Source: Blautia sp. Marseille-P3087
Lineage (GTDB): Bacteria; Bacillota; Clostridia; Lachnospirales; Lachnospiraceae
Length of the DNA: 64,000 nucleotides
Assembly: GCF_900120195.1 (NCBI RefSeq)
Contig: NZ_LT635539.1
Location: 1,349,257-1,413,256, forward strand
Direction of reading: 5' to 3'
Notes under the pieces: generated by a model
Databases searched by the model: none
What the model was told of the DNA's origin: nothing
Seen by the model: the letters and a program-made list of their open reading frames with translations, nothing else
Shown: positions 9,141 to 18,647 of the stretch, piece by piece
Layout: every line of letters starts with the position of its first letter
Numbering within the stretch: the first letter of the stretch is position 1
Program-made: the position numbers and the translations under genes

Positions 9141-11528
9141 TTATTCTTTTTTCCAGTTCTCATAAGTCACGCAGTCCGCGATGCTGTACGTGTCAGAACC
9201 GTTCAGCGTGTCTTTCTTTCCTGATGAAGATGAATTTCCGAGAACATATTTGTCGCCTTCCCAGAAGAAATCCTGCGGTTTGATGCTTGTTCCGTCTCCA
9301 TAGGAACGCATCTGCGCCTGAAATACTCTTGCTGCCTCCAGAGGAGCCGATTCAAGCTGTGCACCTGCTCTCAGGGTAATCGTGCCTTTTGCCATGATAA
9401 TACCCTGGAATTTCACACCTGCCTCAATCTCCACATCACCGGTACATACCACGAGACGAAGTTTGTCAGCATCACTTTGGCTGATCTTAAGAGTCTGATT
9501 CACTCCGCTTTCTCCGTTATCATACATGATCGCCGTGAGTCCGCCATCCTCAACACTTGCCGTAAATACATATTTCTTTGTACTATCCATCACATTATCA
9601 TCGATATAATCGATCATTTTCTTTTCATTGACAAGATTATCATATACACTGCGGTCACCGTCTGTCTCATCATGTGTTTTACCTTCGCCATCTTCTTTTA
9701 CTGCTTTGTTCAGAAGATCATAGCTTGTGATCATCTTGCGGTTCAGTGCATACCAGCTGTTCTGATAACCAACCTGCTCCTGAAGGATCTTCTCTCCCGG
9801 ATTTACGCTGGTTGCCTGCTGCATATTTCCCTGTGCGTCTGCCCCGCTGTAAGAAAGTGCGTTTCCGTTGGTGATATAGCGCAGATAGGAATCTGCATCT
9901 TTGACCGTAATTCCTGAATCTTCCCCTCCGAAATAGAAGGAAAGATATTTATCCATATTTGCTTTAACCGTTGGATTGTTCTGATAATACATCTGCATAA
10001 AATCCGCTGATTTCTGTGCATCTGTAAAATTCAGATAAAAATAAACAAATCCATCATTATAAAAAACAGTCTGCACCGGTTTCTCGCTGTCGACACCGAT
10101 ATCACGAAGAGTCCTGCCGCCCCACGCCTCAACTGCAGCATCCCAGTTTACGGAAATATCTTCGGCTCTGTTTAAAAGCGCCAGGTAAGCATCGTAAGTC
10201 AATGGATTACCGGATGCCCCGAGAACCTCTTTCGGCACAAGATACGCAAGCTGCGTACCTTTGACAGTCAGACTCTCACCTGTGGCCACATCATTGGTAT
10301 TGCTCCTGTTATTTGCTTTTACCTTCGAACTTGCAATATAATTTCGACCGGCGATCATCAGTTTCTGTGTATCAGAAAGATCCAGTGTTGTGTTTTTGCC
10401 ATTGATCACGATCGCGCTGCTCAAAGCAGCTCCCGTCAGTCCGGATTTTTCATACTGGTCTTTTGCCACACAGTCATCCGAAGTTGCCGATTCATAAGAA
10501 CCATAACCATAATAATTGCCGCTGATCTTTACGTTATTATTTTTGCCTGTGACCGTAAGGTCATCCACAAAATAAGTCGAACCGGAAAGACTCACATTCT
10601 GTACAGAATCTGCATTCAGTCCACGTGCCCACAGATTCACACTTTCGGCACTCGTAAAAGTAGAATTCAGACCAACACTGATCTCCCCTTTGCAGACAAC
10701 CTTATCTCCGGATTCCACATTGAGGCTTGCACCCGGTATTACCTTAATGCTGGTCTCAGAATCCGCAGCCAGTGCAGATGGCAGGTTACCTGCATAAATA
10801 CTTCCATTGATAGAAGTCGGTGTGCTTTCGGTTCCTTCGCATACGATGCCCTTGTCCGCTACAACGATCATATTCATAAGATCCGGAAGTGTGGACGGTG
10901 TCGGGAACTGTACTTCCGGAACAAGCAGACGGATATCCGTACAGATGATCGCTGCTCTTCCTTTTTCATCTACATAGATTACCTTAAGATTTTTCAGAAG
11001 GACTCCATTATTCTCTGTATTTTTGCCGACATTTTTGACTGCTTTCATCAAAGGGGCACTTCCGGCCGGATTGGTGATGATCAGAGATTCTTTTGATTCG
11101 TCATACTCCAGATCCACATATCCGCGGAGTCTCTCCATATTATAAATATTATCTTCTGTCTTCGACACACGGAGAGTGCGCATAAGTTCTGTGATAAAAC
11201 AATCCTGAAACTCGCTCTGGCGCTGCCTGTCCATAGAAGAATCTTGTGAACGGTTCTCTACGTTGTAGCTTTCAAGAACCTGCGTATAGGCCTTTGACAT
11301 GGCATTTCCCACATCCTCCTGCAGTCCGGTACGGATTTCCTCCAGCGCGCGCTCTGCCGTATAAAAGCTGTCCTTGCCCTTCAGGTCTGTGATTTTCATA
11401 TTAAAATTCGAAAGTGCGATATAAAGTACAAGAAGTCCAAGGATCCCCACAAAAGAAACCGCGATCAGTACGGTAAAAAGTGAAAATCCCTGATTCTGCT
11501 GTCTTTTTGTTTTTGTGATGTTTCTCAT
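9141..11528 (-). CDS. GspK/PilX-like tip pilin, lacking Glu5, with a long beta-repeat region
   Basis: The protein has 795 residues. The N-terminus NQG-FSLFTVLIAVSFVGIL is a prepilin signal in which mature position 5 is Thr instead of Glu. Loss of Glu5 is the hallmark of GspK-type subunits, which cap the pseudopilus tip. The body holds many short hydrophobic/Gly/Asn repeats (about residues 230-360 and 690-760, for example NVKISGNYYGYG) that suggest a beta-solenoid like those in polymer-forming or autotransporter-like proteins. GGGGAGGAAG precedes the ATG and the gene starts 18 nt after the upstream pilin stop. It probably forms a tip complex with the genes at 8517, 6273 and 11547. Confidence 0.8.
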   Translation of the reverse strand: MRNITKTKRQQNQGFSLFTVLIAVSFVGILGLLVLYIALSNFNMKITDLKGKDSFYTAERALEEIRTGLQEDVGNAMSKAYTQVLESYNVENRSQDSSMDRQRQSEFQDCFITELMRTLRVSKTEDNIYNMERLRGYVDLEYDESKESLIITNPAGSAPLMKAVKNVGKNTENNGVLLKNLKVIYVDEKGRAAIICTDIRLLVPEVQFPTPSTLPDLMNMIVVADKGIVCEGTESTPTSINGSIYAGNLPSALAADSETSIKVIPGASLNVESGDKVVCKGEISVGLNSTFTSAESVNLWARGLNADSVQNVSLSGSTYFVDDLTVTGKNNNVKISGNYYGYGSYESATSDDCVAKDQYEKSGLTGAALSSAIVINGKNTTLDLSDTQKLMIAGRNYIASSKVKANNRSNTNDVATGESLTVKGTQLAYLVPKEVLGASGNPLTYDAYLALLNRAEDISVNWDAAVEAWGGRTLRDIGVDSEKPVQTVFYNDGFVYFYLNFTDAQKSADFMQMYYQNNPTVKANMDKYLSFYFGGEDSGITVKDADSYLRYITNGNALSYSGADAQGNMQQATSVNPGEKILQEQVGYQNSWYALNRKMITSYDLLNKAVKEDGEGKTHDETDGDRSVYDNLVNEKKMIDYIDDNVMDSTKKYVFTASVEDGGLTAIMYDNGESGVNQTLKISQSDADKLRLVVCTGDVEIEAGVKFQGIIMAKGTITLRAGAQLESAPLEAARVFQAQMRSYGDGTSIKPQDFFWEGDKYVLGNSSSSGKKDTLNGSDTYSIADCVTYENWKKE

Positions 11529-11546
11529 TGCTTCCTCCCCGGAGGT

Positions 11547-13136
11547 TTAATCTTCTTTTGCTCCATCAAGTGTCACGACAAGATCACTGTCCGGAAAATT
11601 CTTTGCAGCTGCTCCCGCTTTGTACACGCTTACCTTCGCCGTATAAATGCGGTCCTCTGCATCCCGGTCATCCAGACTGTTGCAGTCCAGTACTTTCTTT
11701 GCCGATGCATTTGTCACCTTTGCCCCATTGATGCCCTTATCATTAACCGCCTGATAAGTCAGGGACATCTGGCTGATTTTCGGACGGTTCAGCACTTCGT
11801 CCATATCACTGATGTTGTAATCAAGATTTGTACGAAGTTTCGTAACCGCCTTATAAAGGCTCGGGTTTGTGCTCCAGTTGCTCTTGTTTCTCGCAGCCGG
11901 ATTTTCATTGATGATCAGAGACATACGATACTGCACTTCCTGTGCGGAAGTCGGCTCATTATTGGTATCGTCCCTCTGCTTTGTTACATAGAAACTGACT
12001 TCATAGTTTGTCGTGTTATCCAGTATGATCTTGTCATATGGATTTGTCGCACTGGTTGAATTGTAGTTCGGATAATAAAAAATAAAAATATTTTTCAGTG
12101 CTTCCCCCGTCTCAGAGCTGTAAAATGGTACATACGCACTCTTGTATGTACAGAAACATCCCGGAACATCTTCGTCTTCACCTTTGCCGCCACATGGGCA
12201 GAGGCTCATGGTTTCATACTTTGTTCCACCGGATTTCTTATAGTCGTACGCGCTTAAGACATATCTTGCCTCAGCCCTGACCGTTCCGCCACTCTCCTCG
12301 ATCTTGATATACAGCGTTCTCTTTGTATATTTGTAGACATCCTTCCAGTCCAGTGGCTGATAGGTATCACTGTCTGCCGCATTATTTCCGGCATCCGTAT
12401 TCATTTTATCGATCGCGGCACTTTTCTGTCCTGCCACCATCTGCTGCATGGCATCTTCATCCCAGTTACGCGGCATGATCAGAAATGCATTTGTCTTGCT
12501 GTCCATATCAGAAATCTTCGGTGCAAGATAATCGTTCTTTCCGGTTCCTGTACCGGTGACAGTCTTTTCTTTGTATCCGGAACTTTCGCTTCCATCAAAC
12601 TCTACCAGCGCATCAAAACTCTCATGATTCACTGTCACATTCGTTAATTCGAAATAATATTTCGATGCATTGGAACCTTTTTTTCGCGGATTAAACTTAT
12701 AAGTCTTGCCGCCATCTGTCGAGATCACCGATGCCGTCACTTTGGATTCATCCATTCCATCCCTGTACTGACTGACGGAATTATAAGTTGTTCCGCCATT
12801 TCCGGAAGCTTTCAGGACTTCACGTATTCCAAGTTCCCCGCTTTTTATCTTATCTTTCTGTGGATTCAAAAAACTGATTCTTGTATCACCATTTAAATCA
12901 AACGGATAGTTAAATGCCAGTGAAACTTCCTCGAAAGTTTTTGCCTTGACTTCCTCCATGATGTTCTGCGCTGCTGTCGTTGCTTCCAGGTAAAGATTTG
13001 ATTTGCGGTTGATCCGGCTGGAAGTAACAAATCCCTGCAGGAGTACAATTGCCGTTATGGAAAAAATACTGACTGCGATAATGACCTCAAGAAGCGTCAT
13101 TCCGGCATTCGGATTTTTTCTTTTTTGCTCATTCAT
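11547..13136 (-). CDS. Type IV minor prepilin, PilV/GspI-like, with long C-terminal extension
   Basis: This 529-residue protein starts MNEQKRKNPNAG followed by MTLLEVIIAVSIFSI, so the mature protein would begin with N-methyl-Met and keeps Glu5. The TLLEVIIA form is typical of PilV/GspI pilins. A Cys-containing loop near residue 315 (CPCGGKGEDEDVPGCFC) carries five cysteines and could bind metal or form disulfides. The family is normally under 200 residues, so roughly 300 residues are extra. The ribosome site is AAAGGAG. It belongs to the pilus operon. Confidence 0.82.
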   Translation of the reverse strand: MNEQKRKNPNAGMTLLEVIIAVSIFSITAIVLLQGFVTSSRINRKSNLYLEATTAAQNIMEEVKAKTFEEVSLAFNYPFDLNGDTRISFLNPQKDKIKSGELGIREVLKASGNGGTTYNSVSQYRDGMDESKVTASVISTDGGKTYKFNPRKKGSNASKYYFELTNVTVNHESFDALVEFDGSESSGYKEKTVTGTGTGKNDYLAPKISDMDSKTNAFLIMPRNWDEDAMQQMVAGQKSAAIDKMNTDAGNNAADSDTYQPLDWKDVYKYTKRTLYIKIEESGGTVRAEARYVLSAYDYKKSGGTKYETMSLCPCGGKGEDEDVPGCFCTYKSAYVPFYSSETGEALKNIFIFYYPNYNSTSATNPYDKIILDNTTNYEVSFYVTKQRDDTNNEPTSAQEVQYRMSLIINENPAARNKSNWSTNPSLYKAVTKLRTNLDYNISDMDEVLNRPKISQMSLTYQAVNDKGINGAKVTNASAKKVLDCNSLDDRDAEDRIYTAKVSVYKAGAAAKNFPDSDLVVTLDGAKED

Positions 13137-13218
13137 AGGGTTGCTCCTTTCCAGAATGAAGTATCGATATATAGACAGATAGAGGGGCTTATATTTTCCC
13201 CTCTAACATACATACATA

Positions 13219-14133
13219 TTATGACTGTCCCTGATCGTCAGCAGGAGCCGCTGTTTCGTCTGTATTTTCTCCTTCCTGACCGTTATCACTCTGGCCGTCA
13301 CTGCCATTTTCCTCAGATGTCTGAGCTGTATTTGCTGTTGCCTTCTCAAGCGTTCCGAAAAGGTTGCTCGTTCCGTATGCCACCTGACCGGCATCCGGCT
13401 CTGTATAAGTATTTCCGGTTCCCGTCATGGAAAACATGTTGACTACAATACTTCCTGTCAGATAACCAGTAGATGTATCATAGGATGCATTCATATTATC
13501 TACGGTAAGTCTTCCTGTCTGCTCCGCAAGATATGCAACTACATCTTTGAGGTTCGCATATGTTCCGGTAAATTCCAGTGTATCCTGTGTACGGTAAAGC
13601 ACCGGTGTCTGAGAAGTGCTGTCAGTCTGCGCTGCAGCTATATCAGAAGCATTCTGCAATTCCTCTGCCGCCTTGCTGTCCGTACCTTCAATCTCATCGA
13701 TCTGCTCACGTGTCTGTGAATTTGCCTGTTCCGACATTGTCTCGTTTTGCTCTGCAATCTCTTCTTCTGTACTTCCGTCAATGGAAGCTACAAACTCTTT
13801 TGTCGCAATTCCGACATTTGAAATCTGCATGCCAAGAGAGTTTTCTATATTCTGAGCAAGTACGATTCCGTTTTCTTCCTTAACATCAGAAGGAAATTTT
13901 GATACATACTCGTTAATCTTATTCTGTGCATTCTCGGTTTCGCTGATATAAAAATCCCTGTTTCCTGCAAGCTCCAGAAGATTGGAAAGTCTTTCTTCGA
14001 GCGGTTTGTTGGCAGCTTCGATATTTGCTGCTTCCTCCATCTGCGGACGATATCCGAAAAACCATCCAAGTCCGAATACCGCTACACCGGAAAACATCAG
14101 TAATAATTTTTTGTCACGCATTGAAATGTTCAT
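13219..14133 (-). CDS. pilO: PilO-like pilus alignment-complex protein
   Basis: The protein has 304 residues: a short cytoplasmic tail, one membrane helix (about residues 8-25), a coiled-coil stretch with many Glu, Lys and Asn residues, and an alpha/beta C-terminal domain followed by an acidic Gly/Asn/Gln tail. This is the layout of PilO, which links the inner-membrane PilM/PilN platform to the assembly machine. AAGGAGG lies 10 nt before the ATG. The gene directly follows the PilM-PilN fusion (15-nt gap), the conserved order. Sequence identity to PilO is weak to the eye and the call rests on topology and position. Confidence 0.78.
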   Translation of the reverse strand: MNISMRDKKLLLMFSGVAVFGLGWFFGYRPQMEEAANIEAANKPLEERLSNLLELAGNRDFYISETENAQNKINEYVSKFPSDVKEENGIVLAQNIENSLGMQISNVGIATKEFVASIDGSTEEEIAEQNETMSEQANSQTREQIDEIEGTDSKAAEELQNASDIAAAQTDSTSQTPVLYRTQDTLEFTGTYANLKDVVAYLAEQTGRLTVDNMNASYDTSTGYLTGSIVVNMFSMTGTGNTYTEPDAGQVAYGTSNLFGTLEKATANTAQTSEENGSDGQSDNGQEGENTDETAAPADDQGQS

Positions 14134-14148
14134 ATCCTGTCTGCCTCC

Positions 14149-15768
14149 TTATTCTGCGGTAACATCCATCGGTGCCGGATTTGCATAGGTACAGATCACA
14201 CTCATGGACACTGTTCCGTCATCTTCCGTTTCCAGTCCTGTCGTCGTGACTGTCGCAAGACTTTCGAAGGTACGAAGCTGTATCAGGGCATTCGCTGCTG
14301 CAGATTTACTTGAAACACGCATAGTGAAGCTGACCTGTGAACCGTCAGAACTGAATGTCTCCAGTGTGATGTCGGACGGCATCTTCTGTTCCATTTCTTC
14401 AAGAAATTCCTTCAGCCCTTCATTCGGTGTGTTGGTGTACTGGTACATATTCTGATAGTTATTAAACTGCTCCTGCGCAGTATTGTATGCATTGTAAATT
14501 TCTTCAATAGAGCTTTCCTCATCGATTCGCTGATTGAGGTAATCCTGCTGATGCTGCTGATATACACGGCTTGCCACACCTGCCACCGTCAGTGCCACAC
14601 CGGCTGCCACACCAACTGCGCAGATCAGGATCGCGCCACTTAAAGAATCCTTGTTTTCTTTCTTTTTGCGGGTTACCTTTTCCATAAGGTTTACACCGGA
14701 ACGTGTTGTCGCAAAAACGGATGTATAAAGATAGATTCCCTCTCCTTCCGGGAAATCCGGATATGTACAGCCGCGGATCGCGTAAAGTATTTCCACGTTC
14801 TGTCCGAGTTCGTTGGAAAGAAGACGGTTCATTCCCTTGATTCCCGCACCAAGACCGCAGATTGAAATGGAAAGAAATATCGCATCTGCATTACGGGAAG
14901 TATAATAATCCATAATTCGTGAAACGTTGCCGATCAAATAACGGAAACTCTCAGTCACTTCTGCGCGGGCATTTTCGAGCAGTTCTTCCTGCGGATCTGT
15001 TCCTTTGTAGCCTGCCCAGTTCAGCGTGTCCTGAATACAGCGCTCATCGTGCAGTACTGCCAGCGCATCCTGCTGACTCAGATCTTCACCAAACTGCGGA
15101 AAGGAACGTACCGTCTCGACCGCACTGTCGACACCATAGTTGATGTTTCGCTGCAGTGTAAGTTCTCCGTTTTTGATGATACTGATACTGGTTGAATCAA
15201 ACTCAATCTTGACCAGCATATGCAATCCATCTGCAAAAGTCGTCTTTACTGCGGAATAAACACTGTCACCGGTAAATCCGATACCTGTCATATTAAGGCC
15301 TGCAACCTCTGCAAATTCACGGAGGGCAGTCGAGATCGCCGTCGGTGCCGCATAGACCATCAGATGATACTGGCGAACAGCACCTCCTGTCTCCTGTTCC
15401 TTTGATTCAATATCAATAATACTATAGGAAAGTACGTAGCCGGAAATATCAATCGGGAAATAATCCGTTGCATTTTCCTGGATAATGTTTTGAATCTTGT
15501 CTTTCTTGACAAACGGAATACGGACCTCCCTGCTGGCTATCCTTGAAGAACCTGCCGCAAAAAATACCTTTTTGGTTTTGATTCCCCGTCTGATAAGTTC
15601 TGCTTTCAGAAGCTTTCCGAGGCTTTTTGTATCACGAATCTGTCCGTCATCTACGGCTCCCTGCGGAACAGGCAGTACAAAACAGTGATAAATATGCTGG
15701 CCGCGGCTGTCAACCTCTGCCACACGAAGCTGTGCTGTATCAATTTCTATCGTCAAAATTTTCGCCAT
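14149..15768 (-). CDS. PilM-PilN fusion protein of the type IV pilus
   Basis: The protein has 539 residues. Residues 1-340 match PilM, an actin-like ATPase fold: the ILTIEIDTAQLRVAEV start, the segment TDYFPIDISGYVLSYSI, and a GLGAGIKGMNRLL nucleotide-loop region. Residues 375-405 form a membrane helix (LSGAILICAVGVAAGVALTV). Residues 410-530 have a coiled coil and the small PilN-type domain (MPSDITLETFSSDGSQVSF). In most bacteria PilM and PilN are separate proteins joined by a short PilN peptide that docks in PilM, and here they are one chain. The ribosome site is GGAGG. A 141-nt gap with a hairpin separates it from the peptidase gene. Confidence 0.85.
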   Translation of the reverse strand: MAKILTIEIDTAQLRVAEVDSRGQHIYHCFVLPVPQGAVDDGQIRDTKSLGKLLKAELIRRGIKTKKVFFAAGSSRIASREVRIPFVKKDKIQNIIQENATDYFPIDISGYVLSYSIIDIESKEQETGGAVRQYHLMVYAAPTAISTALREFAEVAGLNMTGIGFTGDSVYSAVKTTFADGLHMLVKIEFDSTSISIIKNGELTLQRNINYGVDSAVETVRSFPQFGEDLSQQDALAVLHDERCIQDTLNWAGYKGTDPQEELLENARAEVTESFRYLIGNVSRIMDYYTSRNADAIFLSISICGLGAGIKGMNRLLSNELGQNVEILYAIRGCTYPDFPEGEGIYLYTSVFATTRSGVNLMEKVTRKKKENKDSLSGAILICAVGVAAGVALTVAGVASRVYQQHQQDYLNQRIDEESSIEEIYNAYNTAQEQFNNYQNMYQYTNTPNEGLKEFLEEMEQKMPSDITLETFSSDGSQVSFTMRVSSKSAAANALIQLRTFESLATVTTTGLETEDDGTVSMSVICTYANPAPMDVTAE

Positions 15769-15872
15769 TTTCAGGTTTCCTCCGTTTATACGATTAAAAT
15801 CCGAAGATTCTTTTTTATTCTGACATTCAGTTGCAAAAATATAATTTCTGAATTTTGCAGAAAGTATATTTT

Positions 15873-15901
15873 TATAACCGAAAGTATTTCTCTCAGTTAT
15901 A
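15873..15901 (-). other. Intra-operon hairpin between prepilin peptidase and pilMN
   Basis: TATAACTGAGAG pairs with CTTTCGGTTATA around a 5-nt loop, with G-T wobbles. There is no U-tract, so a terminator is unlikely. It may be an mRNA processing or stability element in the pilus transcript. Confidence 0.4.
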
Positions 15902-15909
15902 AATAGCTG

Positions 15910-16674
15910 TTACAGACCCAGAAGGGAAAGATACCAGCCGATCCATGTATTGCCCCATAGTGCCGCCAGAAAGATTCCGGCAGAAAGATACGGTCCCATT
16001 GCCAGCATATGGCCGGCACCGCTTACCTTAATGCGGATCGTATGTACGACTGAACCAATGATACATCCAAGCAAAAATGCAAGAATGATCTGTTTCCATC
16101 CGAGGATCAGCCCGCAGGCTGCCATAAGCTTGATATCACCGCCGCCGATCGCCCTGCCGCCGCTTAACATGAACAAAATTTCCAGAAAAGCGCTGACGCA
16201 GACAGCACCGATCAGATGGGAAATCAGATTTCCCCGGTCAGATACGGTTGCTGCGATACCGATAAAAAACAGAAATACATTGATTCCAAAAGGGATTTCA
16301 TATGTGCGCCAGTCGATCAGACTAAGGGTCAGCAGAGCTGACACCATTAAGCAATACAACAGGCTGACCCATGTCAGTCCGTTGACTGCACATACCAGTA
16401 CATAGAAGATGCCGTTCAGCGCCTCTATGATCGGATACTGCACAGAAATCTTTGATTTACAGTTACGACATTTTCCACCCAGTACGATCCAACTGAATAC
16501 CGGAACCATATCGTACCATCGAAGCTTCCTCCCACATGTCATACAGTGGGAGGGAGCCATGATGATGGACTCATGCAGCGGAAGCCTGTAAATGCAGACA
16601 TTCAGAAAGCTGCCGATCACGATTCCAAATATAAAAATTATGATGTACGGAACAGAGTCAAGGAAAAGAAGCAT
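15910..16674 (-). CDS. pilD: Prepilin peptidase (aspartic A24 family), bifunctional type
   Basis: This 254-residue integral membrane protein cleaves prepilin leaders at the membrane and, in this family, N-methylates the new N-terminus. The zinc-binding loop with two CxxC pairs (HCMTCGRKL and GGKCRNCKSK) follows the first membrane helix. The catalytic aspartates are visible in SLIDWRTYEIP (first Asp) and the GGGDIKL motif (second Asp). About seven hydrophobic segments are present. AAAGGA precedes the ATG. It lies in the operon between the major pilin and pilMN and would process all five pilins there. Confidence 0.93.
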   Translation of the reverse strand: MLLFLDSVPYIIIFIFGIVIGSFLNVCIYRLPLHESIIMAPSHCMTCGRKLRWYDMVPVFSWIVLGGKCRNCKSKISVQYPIIEALNGIFYVLVCAVNGLTWVSLLYCLMVSALLTLSLIDWRTYEIPFGINVFLFFIGIAATVSDRGNLISHLIGAVCVSAFLEILFMLSGGRAIGGGDIKLMAACGLILGWKQIILAFLLGCIIGSVVHTIRIKVSGAGHMLAMGPYLSAGIFLAALWGNTWIGWYLSLLGL

Positions 16675-16751
16675 AGGGAATTCCTTTCAGGGGGTGTGTT
16701 TGTTTAGTAAGCAGATAAATGCTGCTGATGTTTCAGTAATTTAAGCTGTTT

Positions 16752-17261
16752 TTATTCTCCGTCTTTTGTGGCAGCTGAAGAGTTAGCTGTTTTACTTTCC
16801 ATATAAGTTTTAAAGCTTGAAGTATCTGGTCCATAATTTACAGATGTGCCACCGTCTTTGTTTACCTCAACTTCTGCTGTGATATCGGAAGCAGTACCAT
16901 CACTTTTCCATTTTTTAGATTTAGTTGTAGTAGATGCCCACTTCGGAATAGCAGAATCAAGTTCAGCTTTCAGTTCCTTGGTAATACTAGAAACTGTAGT
17001 TGTTCCACTACTGGAAGACGGAATAGTAACAGTATATTTGCCTGCCGGAAGATCATTATCCGGATCTGCTGCAAATACTTTGATTACTTTTACGATTTCA
17101 TCCATGTTGGAAGCATCTGCTGTTTTTCTTGATTTCTCAACATATTTTGTATACTGAGGTGCAAGAAGTCCTACCAGGATTGCAAGGATAGCGATTACGA
17201 TTACAAGCTCTACAAGTGTAAAACCTTTGTTGTTTTTCTTTTTGTTAAGAAGTTTAAACAT
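16752..17261 (-). CDS. pilA: Major type IV pilin
   Basis: The protein has 169 residues. The leader MFKLLNKKKNNKG is followed by FTLVELVIVIAILAILVGLL, with Glu5 present. The mature protein has a long N-terminal helix and a small Ser/Thr/Lys-rich head. Size, the canonical leader and its place next to pilC identify it as the likely major subunit. The ribosome site AAGGAG lies 8 nt before the ATG. It is preceded by a 154-nt gap with a strong hairpin that may raise its mRNA level relative to the rest of the operon. Confidence 0.9.
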   Translation of the reverse strand: MFKLLNKKKNNKGFTLVELVIVIAILAILVGLLAPQYTKYVEKSRKTADASNMDEIVKVIKVFAADPDNDLPAGKYTVTIPSSSSGTTTVSSITKELKAELDSAIPKWASTTTKSKKWKSDGTASDITAEVEVNKDGGTSVNYGPDTSSFKTYMESKTANSSAATKDGE

Positions 17262-17290
17262 TTTTGATACATCTCCTTCGTTTATATTGT

Positions 17291-17324
17291 ATTTCCCGTA
17301 ACCCTCATTCAGCCACCGGGAAAT
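17291..17324 (-). other. Hairpin in the leader of the major pilin gene
   Basis: ATTTCCCG and CGGGAAAT pair across an 18-nt loop about 30 nt upstream of the pilin start, with no U-tract. Such hairpins between pilC and pilin can mark mRNA processing that allows higher pilin expression. That role is inferred. Confidence 0.4.
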
Positions 17325-17415
17325 TTATGATGAACACAGGACCCCCATGCAATTCCTGCGCCACATCCCGAAAATTATGCGGAAACTTTTAACGCGGTTC
17401 CCAATCGCAAGTGCA

Positions 17416-18630
17416 TTACAGCGAGCCAAGACCATCATACATCGTTCTCATCGGCATAAGCACAGCGATGACCAGTGTACCGACGATCAGTGCCATAAAT
17501 ACGATGATCAGCGGTTCCATTGCCGCCAGCACACTCTGGGTCGTGATCTCGACTTCTTCATCGTAGTAATCCGCAAGCTTGCTGAGCATTTCTTCCATAT
17601 TACCAGTCTCTTCACCGATTCCGGTCATATGATAAACCATCGGCGGAAATACTTCACTTGCCGCAAGCGGCTCTGACAGCGGAATACCTTTCATTACTTC
17701 TTCTTTTGCTTTCTGCAAAGCATTCTTATAATGAATATTGTTGATGATCTTTGACACGGTATCAAGACATTCCGTCGTAGAAATACCGGCTGCCATCAAA
17801 GTACTCATCGTCCGCGCAAATTGTGCGCAGGCACTTTTGACAGTCAACTTGCCAAAGAGCGGGATCTTCATCTTGATGTAGTCAATTTTCAGTCTTCCCT
17901 GCTCTGTCCCATAGATCAGCCTGTAAATAATAACCACCGCTGCAACTACCGCAAGGATCACATACCAGTGACTGGCCGTCCATTTGCTGACATTCATAAC
18001 GCCCATCGTCAGCGCCGGCATCTCGATATCGAGATCTGCAAACATATCAATAAAAATCGGGATTACGTACAAAAGCATGACCGCAATAACACCGATAACC
18101 GCACAGATCAGAATGATCGGATAAATCGTCGCCTTACGGATCGTCGCCTTTAGCTTCGCTTCCTTCTCAAAATGCGTTGCCATTCGGTTAAATGACATTT
18201 CCAGACTACCGGAGGACTCACCTGCCGCCACCATATTGACCAGCATCGGCGGAAAGATATCCGGAATCGCTGCCATGGAATCTGCCAGTGTATTACCTTT
18301 TTCGACATTGACCAGTACATCGGCGATTGCCTTTTTGAGCCATTTGTTCTCTGTCTGCTCTGTCATCATCTGCAGAGCTTCTTTCATGGGAACACCCGCC
18401 TGAGTGATACTGACGAACTGGCGGCAGAACACACTTAAGTCTCGAGGCTTGACTTTCTTGCCGATGGAAAAATCAATGTCTTTATTTAAAGTTCCCTGTT
18501 CTTTGATCTCAACAGGAAAGAGTCCGTCTTTTTTTAGCTGCTGTGAAACCGCATCACGGTTTTCCGCGTCCATTCTGCCACGTTTTTCTTTGCCTTTTTC
18601 ATTGACGGCAACATAAGTATAACCGGGCAT
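17416..18630 (-). CDS. pilC: Type IV pilus inner-membrane platform protein PilC
   Basis: The protein has 404 residues, normal for PilC/GspF. It starts with a soluble helical domain (residues 1-170) containing LSVFCRQFVSITQAGVPMKEALQMM, then a membrane helix near 170-190, a second helical repeat with FARTMSTLMAAGISTTECLDTVSKI, and the C-terminal membrane helix near 375-395. The duplicated FxRxxxxLxxAG motif defines the family. It couples ATPase motion to pilin insertion. AAAGGA lies 8 nt upstream of the ATG and pilT ends 17 nt upstream. Confidence 0.95.
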   Translation of the reverse strand: MPGYTYVAVNEKGKEKRGRMDAENRDAVSQQLKKDGLFPVEIKEQGTLNKDIDFSIGKKVKPRDLSVFCRQFVSITQAGVPMKEALQMMTEQTENKWLKKAIADVLVNVEKGNTLADSMAAIPDIFPPMLVNMVAAGESSGSLEMSFNRMATHFEKEAKLKATIRKATIYPIILICAVIGVIAVMLLYVIPIFIDMFADLDIEMPALTMGVMNVSKWTASHWYVILAVVAAVVIIYRLIYGTEQGRLKIDYIKMKIPLFGKLTVKSACAQFARTMSTLMAAGISTTECLDTVSKIINNIHYKNALQKAKEEVMKGIPLSEPLAASEVFPPMVYHMTGIGEETGNMEEMLSKLADYYDEEVEITTQSVLAAMEPLIIVFMALIVGTLVIAVLMPMRTMYDGLGSL

Positions 18631-18647
18631 CTGCTCAGTCCTTTCTG

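Noticed and set aside
17262-17415. c-di-GMP riboswitch before the major pilin gene
   Set aside because: A hairpin is present, but none of the conserved aptamer segments of class I or II.
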